Assembly: GCA_021845945.1 (NCBI GenBank)
Contig: JAJZRD010000147.1
Span: 1-9,242, forward strand
Length of the DNA stretch: 9,242 nt
Source of the DNA: Chloroflexota bacterium
GTDB taxonomy: Bacteria > Chloroflexota > UBA6077
Direction: 5' to 3'
Part shown: positions 6,287 to 9,242 of the stretch, in pieces
Layout of the letters: each line of letters opens with the position of its first letter
How positions within the stretch are numbered: position 1 is the first letter of the stretch
Position numbers and translations under genes: made by a program
The notes under the pieces: model-generated
What the model saw: only the letters and a program-made list of their open reading frames with translations
Told to the model about the DNA's origin: nothing
Databases searched by the model: none

Positions 6287-7588
6287 CTATCGGGATCGAG
6301 AGGGACGAGAGCCGTTGCCCGACCTGTTGTTGGTCGACCCGCCACCCTCATCCTCGTGTCTGTCCTCCTCGATGGAGCCAGACTGACCGCGCTCGCGGTA
6401 GCCTTCGCCTCTGCCCTGGGCCCTCTCGTCGTCTTGAGAGCGGGAGGACGGGGCCCGGGTTGCGCTGGGCGTGGCGGCGGCATCCGGCTCAGCTGCGTCC
6501 ACATCCTCGTCGCTCACGTCCTCGGAGCCGCGGCGATCCTGCTCGCGGTTGGTGTGCTTCTGCTTGGCTTCGGACCTCTCCTGCTCCCGGACGCGCAGTG
6601 TCGAATTCTGGGTCGCATCGGGTGTGCCCATCGGAGTGGCGGTGGCCGTAGCCGTAGCCGTGGCCTGGCTCGCCGGCGTTCCGGTGGCCGTTGGGGTGGC
6701 CGTGGCCGTGGTGGCTGTGGGCTGCGGCGTGCCGGTCGATGTGGCCGTGGGCGACGCTACCGACGTGGCTTCGTCATTATCGCCATCGTGCTTGTCCTCC
6801 TTGCCCAGATCCGAGCGGGCGAAGAAGGAGACTGCCAGTCCGTGGCGTACATCATCCAGGGTCTGGGTGAAGCGGGCTATCCAGGAGACGAACCAGCCGT
6901 GGTTGGCCTCCCGGTCTCCCTCGGGATCCGGGACCACGATGTTTTGCCACGAGGTGGTCTGGGTTGGCGTTGCGCTGGGCACGGCGGTAGCCGTGGGGGT
7001 TGCCGGCGTGCCGGTGGGCGTCGGCGTGTTGGTCGGAGCCGGCGTAGGGGTGGCCGTGGCCGGAGCGGCCGTAACGGCTATCTGATTAGAGGATGTCAGC
7101 AGGGTGTACGTATCGTTGGAGAAGAGGCGGAACTCGTAGCTCCCCGCCTCCAGGCTTGCCGGGATGGTGAAGCTCACCGATCCGGAGGCCAAGGGCGTGG
7201 CGGGGGTCTTCGTCCCGCTCACGTACACCCAGGCCTGCTGGCTCATGTTGCTGTCGCCCGCTCGATACAGCCCTATCCAGTCCTCCGCCGAAGGGTTGGC
7301 TATGTTGCTCCAGGTCATAGTCACGGCGTCGCCGGCCACGACGGTGGTGGGGCTCGCGCTCAGACTGGGCTCCGGCACCGTGGTGGGAGTGCTGGTCGCC
7401 GTGGGGCTCGGCACCACCGTCGGCGTTGCCGTCACTGTGGCGGTGGACGTTGGCTCCGGCGTTGCCGTTGCCGTGACGATCGCAGTCGCCGTAGGGGTAG
7501 GCGTGCCTTCGGCGTGAGCCAGGACGGGGGTAAGGAGCAGAAGTGTAGTGGCCAGGATGGCGATGGCCCCTTTGCTGCTGTTGCTCAC
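6287..7588 (-). CDS. Secreted Thr/Pro-rich surface protein with one SKICH-like beta-sandwich domain
   Basis: A 433-aa protein from a GTG at 7586-7588, with AAAGGAGAG 7 nt upstream. Residues 1-26 form a Sec signal peptide: Lys6, a hydrophobic core of Ile/Leu/Ala, and a likely cut after AHA-26. Three low-complexity linkers of Thr, Ala and Pro follow at about 28-75, 174-212 and 277-326. Between the first two lies a compact domain, about 76-173, with EDWIGLYRAGD, AWVYVSGT and SFTIPASLEAGSYEFRLFSND, reminiscent of SKICH-like or Ig-like beta-sandwich domains. Residues 213-262 are a less repetitive segment with WFVSWIARFTQTLDDV. The tail, 331-433, is highly charged and probably disordered. No sortase signal, transmembrane anchor or catalytic motif is seen. 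Such Thr-Pro-rich exported proteins are common in Chloroflexota; the function is unknown, with adhesion or envelope association the best guess. Confidence 0.75.
   Translation of the reverse strand: MSNSSKGAIAILATTLLLLTPVLAHAEGTPTPTATAIVTATATPEPTSTATVTATPTVVPSPTATSTPTTVPEPSLSASPTTVVAGDAVTMTWSNIANPSAEDWIGLYRAGDSNMSQQAWVYVSGTKTPATPLASGSVSFTIPASLEAGSYEFRLFSNDTYTLLTSSNQIAVTAAPATATPTPAPTNTPTPTGTPATPTATAVPSATPTQTTSWQNIVVPDPEGDREANHGWFVSWIARFTQTLDDVRHGLAVSFFARSDLGKEDKHDGDNDEATSVASPTATSTGTPQPTATTATATPTATGTPASQATATATATATPMGTPDATQNSTLRVREQERSEAKQKHTNREQDRRGSEDVSDEDVDAAEPDAAATPSATRAPSSRSQDDERAQGRGEGYRERGQSGSIEEDRHEDEGGGSTNNRSGNGSRPSRSR
6611..6760 (-). repeat. Low-complexity Thr/Ala/Pro coding repeat (distal tract)
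   Basis: This tract encodes residues about 277-326 of the surface protein. The plus strand shows irregular hexamer-like GTGGCC/GTAGCC units, clearest at about 6638-6670. Units are multiples of three, so length changes would keep the frame. Two further tracts of the same kind lie at about 6953-7069 and 7364-7507. Confidence 0.6.
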
Positions 7589-7841
7589 GTTTCCGCTCTC
7601 CTTTGGTCGGTTTTCTGTCTTGAGTGCGCGCTCACCTTGATGAACGAGGTGGCCGGGGATTTGTTACGGGGGGCGCTGAAGGCCGATAGGCTGGCCGGCT
7701 CGGGGGGAGCGGCTTCGCACCATCTTTCGTGAGGATTGAGCCACCGGTCCCGGGGAGTGTCGGGAACTTGACTCCCACAAATCGTAGGGGCCTCGACCGT
7801 TCGGTCGAGGCCCCTACCCGTCGCCTGTTTCGGGTTGTGCC
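7589..7841. other. Intergenic region between transketolase and surface-protein genes
   Basis: About 250 bp without a credible gene. It holds the ribosome site of the surface-protein gene, a near-palindrome TGAGTGCGCGCTCA (7621-7634) that could be an operator for that gene, and the strong hairpin at 7784-7817. No sigma70-like promoter of quality was found for the surface-protein gene. Confidence 0.5.
7784..7817 (-). terminator. Perfect 15-bp hairpin after the transketolase gene, GTAGGGG palindrome family
   Basis: GTAGGGGCCTCGACC (7784-7798) and GGTCGAGGCCCCTAC (7803-7817) pair perfectly around the loop GTTC. It begins about 25 bp past the stop of the minus-strand transketolase subunit, as a terminator would, but no T run follows, so this may instead be a dispersed palindrome that also stops or protects the transcript. 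Its GTAGGG/CCCTAC ends match the element at 117-195. Confidence 0.6.
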
Positions 7842-8789
7842 CTACCCCTCCCGCTTGAGGGCGATGGCCCGCTTGGCGGCCGACACCACGTCTGCCACCG
7901 CCATGCCGTAGCGGTCCAGCAGGGCGAAGTAGGGACCCGTCTCCGCGAAGCGGTCCTGGATGCCCACCCGAACCACCGGCACCGGGGCCCGCTCGGCCAA
8001 CGCCTCGGCCACGGCACCGCCGAGCCCGCCGATGACCGAGTGCTCCTCCGCCGTCACGACGCAGCCCGTCTCCCGGGCCGCCTCCACCAGCAGATCCACA
8101 TCCAGCGGCTTGATGGTGTGCATCTCCACCACCCGGGCGTCGATCCCCAGCCGCCGCAGCTCCTCGGCCGCCTCCAGGGTCCGGCTCACCATCACCCCCG
8201 TGGCCACCAGAGTCACGTCGCCACCCCGGCGGAGGGTCACTCCCTTGCCGATCTGGAAGGGATGGCTCGCGTCGGACAGCAGCGGCAGCTCGTTGCGGTT
8301 CAGCCGCAGGTAGACCGGGCCCGGGTACTCCGCCACGGCCTTCACCGCCAGTCGCGCCTCGGTGCCGTCGGCCGGGACCACCACGGCCATCTCGGGCAGA
8401 CCCCGCATGGCCGCTACGTCGCTGATGGCCTGGTGGGTCGGGCCATCGAAGGAGTCGGAGAGACCGGCGTAGTGGCCCGCCAGCTTCACGTTCACCCTGG
8501 AATAGGCCATGCAGGTGCGGATCTGCTCGGCGGCCCGGAAGGCGAGCAGGAAGGCGAAGGAGTTGACGAAGGGGACCTTGCCCCCCAGGGCCAACCCCAC
8601 GGCCACGTCCACCATGCCCGCCTCGGCGATGCCGACGTTGAAGAACCGGCCGGGGAACTTGCTGCCGAAGTAGTGGGACTGGGTGGAGGCCGACACGTCG
8701 GCGTCCAGCACCACCACATCCTCGTTGATGGCGCCGTATTCGGCCAGCGCCTGGCCGTAAGCTACGCGCACCGATTCCATCTCAGCCAC
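7842..8789 (-). CDS. Transketolase C-terminal subunit (pyrimidine-binding and C-terminal domains)
   Basis: A 315-aa protein, the second half of a split transketolase. It contains the ThDP pyrimidine-binding domain with the catalytic glutamate Glu56 in NVGIAEAGMVDVA, the GPTHQ motif (116-120), and a transketolase C-terminal domain with EEHSVIGGLG (249-257). Start: GTG at 8787-8789 with GGAGG (8800-8796) 6 nt upstream; the nearby ATG at 8780 is too far from that site. It overlaps the end of the N-terminal subunit gene by 8 bp, so the two are co-translated and form one enzyme. The reaction is transfer of a two-carbon ketol unit between sugar phosphates, as in the non-oxidative pentose phosphate pathway. 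Split enzymes of this type are common in bacteria and archaea, and some act on unusual sugars, so the exact substrate is not certain. The TAG stop lies within GGGTAGGGCA. Confidence 0.9.
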   Translation of the reverse strand: MAEMESVRVAYGQALAEYGAINEDVVVLDADVSASTQSHYFGSKFPGRFFNVGIAEAGMVDVAVGLALGGKVPFVNSFAFLLAFRAAEQIRTCMAYSRVNVKLAGHYAGLSDSFDGPTHQAISDVAAMRGLPEMAVVVPADGTEARLAVKAVAEYPGPVYLRLNRNELPLLSDASHPFQIGKGVTLRRGGDVTLVATGVMVSRTLEAAEELRRLGIDARVVEMHTIKPLDVDLLVEAARETGCVVTAEEHSVIGGLGGAVAEALAERAPVPVVRVGIQDRFAETGPYFALLDRYGMAVADVVSAAKRAIALKREG

Positions 8790-9242
8790 GGTTTACCTCC
8801 GGATCTGCCAGTTCGGCCATAGCCTGCTCGTACTGCTCCGGGCTCGGCGCCTTGCCGTGCCAGGCGTTCTTGTTCTCCATGAAGGAGACGCCCTTCCCCT
8901 TGATGGTGTGGGCCAGGATGATGGTGGGCCTGGCGTGGATCTTGGGGACCTCGTCCAGCGCCTCCAGGATCTGGCGCATGTTGTGGCCGTCGATCTCCAG
9001 GACGTGCCAGCCGAAGGCCCGCCACTTCTCCACCACCGGGTCCAGCGGCATGATGTCCGCCACCATACCGTCCAGCTGAACGCCGTTGAGGTCGAGGATG
9101 GCGGTCAGGTTGTCCAGCCGGTACTTGGCCGCCGTCATGGCGCCCTCCCAGACGACGCCGGCCTGGATCTCGCCGTCGCCCAGCAGGACGTAGGTCCGGT
9201 GGCCGGCCCCGTTCAGCCGGGCGGCCAGGGCCAGCCCTGCCC
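8782..9242 (-). CDS. Transketolase N-terminal subunit (ThDP pyrophosphate-binding), partial
   Basis: 152 codons plus two bases are visible; the 5' end lies beyond the right edge of the window. The peptide shows the thiamine diphosphate motif starting LLGDGE and ending in the asparagine of LDLNG about 30 residues later, which binds Mg2+ and the pyrophosphate. Then come VEKWRAFGWHVLEIDGHN and HTIKGKGVSFMEN, both standard in transketolase N-terminal halves. It ends at a TGA (8782-8784) inside the start of the C-terminal subunit gene. No internal start is needed: the reading frame runs unbroken past Met at 9138 to the edge. Confidence 0.9.
   Translation of the reverse strand, partial: AGLALAARLNGAGHRTYVLLGDGEIQAGVVWEGAMTAAKYRLDNLTAILDLNGVQLDGMVADIMPLDPVVEKWRAFGWHVLEIDGHNMRQILEALDEVPKIHARPTIILAHTIKGKGVSFMENKNAWHGKAPSPEQYEQAMAELADPEVNRG

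Noticed and set aside
6611..7507. Possible CRISPR or minisatellite from the repeated GTGGCC-type units
   Set aside because: There are no constant repeats with unique spacers; the periodicity comes from Thr-Ala-Thr-Pro codons in a single open gene.
7621..7634. Operator for a repressor at TGAGTGCGCGCTCA
   Set aside because: It is a near-palindrome with one mismatched pair in each arm and there is no regulator gene nearby; kept only as a remark under the intergenic region.
6356..7732. Open frame of 458 codons on the plus strand, rich in Gly and Arg
   Set aside because: It is antisense to the Thr/Pro repeats of the surface protein, whose signal peptide, start site and domain are convincing. Gly/Arg content simply mirrors the Thr/Ala/Pro codons.
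1..9242. Defence system, biosynthetic gene cluster or prophage
   Set aside because: No nuclease, methyltransferase, toxin-antitoxin, integrase, NRPS/PKS or phage structural gene is visible in any frame.

Overview
The window is GC-rich, gene-dense bacterial DNA. Three things point to a member of the Chloroflexota: a secreted protein built around Thr-Pro/Thr-Ala linkers, a glucosyl-3-phosphoglycerate synthase carrying universal stress domains, and several GTAGGG-type palindromes between genes. This is inference from style and gene content; no rRNA or other phylogenetic marker is present. No tRNA, rRNA, CRISPR array, phage gene or transposase gene is visible.

Layout. (1) 1-101, plus strand: the last 32 codons of a protein that looks like the BioY biotin transporter. 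(2) 117-195: a palindromic element with 8-bp terminal inverted repeats, lying where two genes converge. (3) 191-1351, minus strand: a C45/acyl-CoA:6-APA acyltransferase-like Ntn hydrolase. (4) 1352-1595: a divergent intergenic region with a 7-nt periodic repeat, a good sigma70-like promoter for the hydrolase and a perfect 18-nt palindrome. (5) 1596-5480, plus strand: an apparent three-gene operon, GT4 glycosyltransferase, then a tandem-USP/GT81 fusion (GpgS), then a histidine phosphatase (GpgP-like). (6) 5509-5943, minus strand: a single-domain universal stress protein. (7) 5944-6286: no gene, several inverted repeats. (8) 6287-7588, minus strand: a secreted Thr/Pro-rich surface protein with one beta-sandwich domain. 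(9) 7589-7841: intergenic, with a 15-bp perfect hairpin. (10) 7842-9242, minus strand: a split transketolase, C-terminal subunit complete and N-terminal subunit cut by the window edge.

How the genes work together. The central operon reads as a compatible-solute pathway. GpgS (GT81) would join a glucose from a nucleotide sugar to 3-phosphoglycerate, and the phosphatase would remove the phosphate to give glucosylglycerate. The GT4 enzyme would plausibly add a further sugar, mannosylglucosylglycerate being the best precedent. The unusual point is that GpgS has two universal stress protein domains fused in front of it, and a separate USP gene lies next to the operon in convergent orientation. That suggests nucleotide or stress sensing wired directly into solute synthesis. 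This is the strongest candidate here for something under-described. The flanking genes (BioY, Ntn hydrolase, surface protein, transketolase) show no clear functional link to it.
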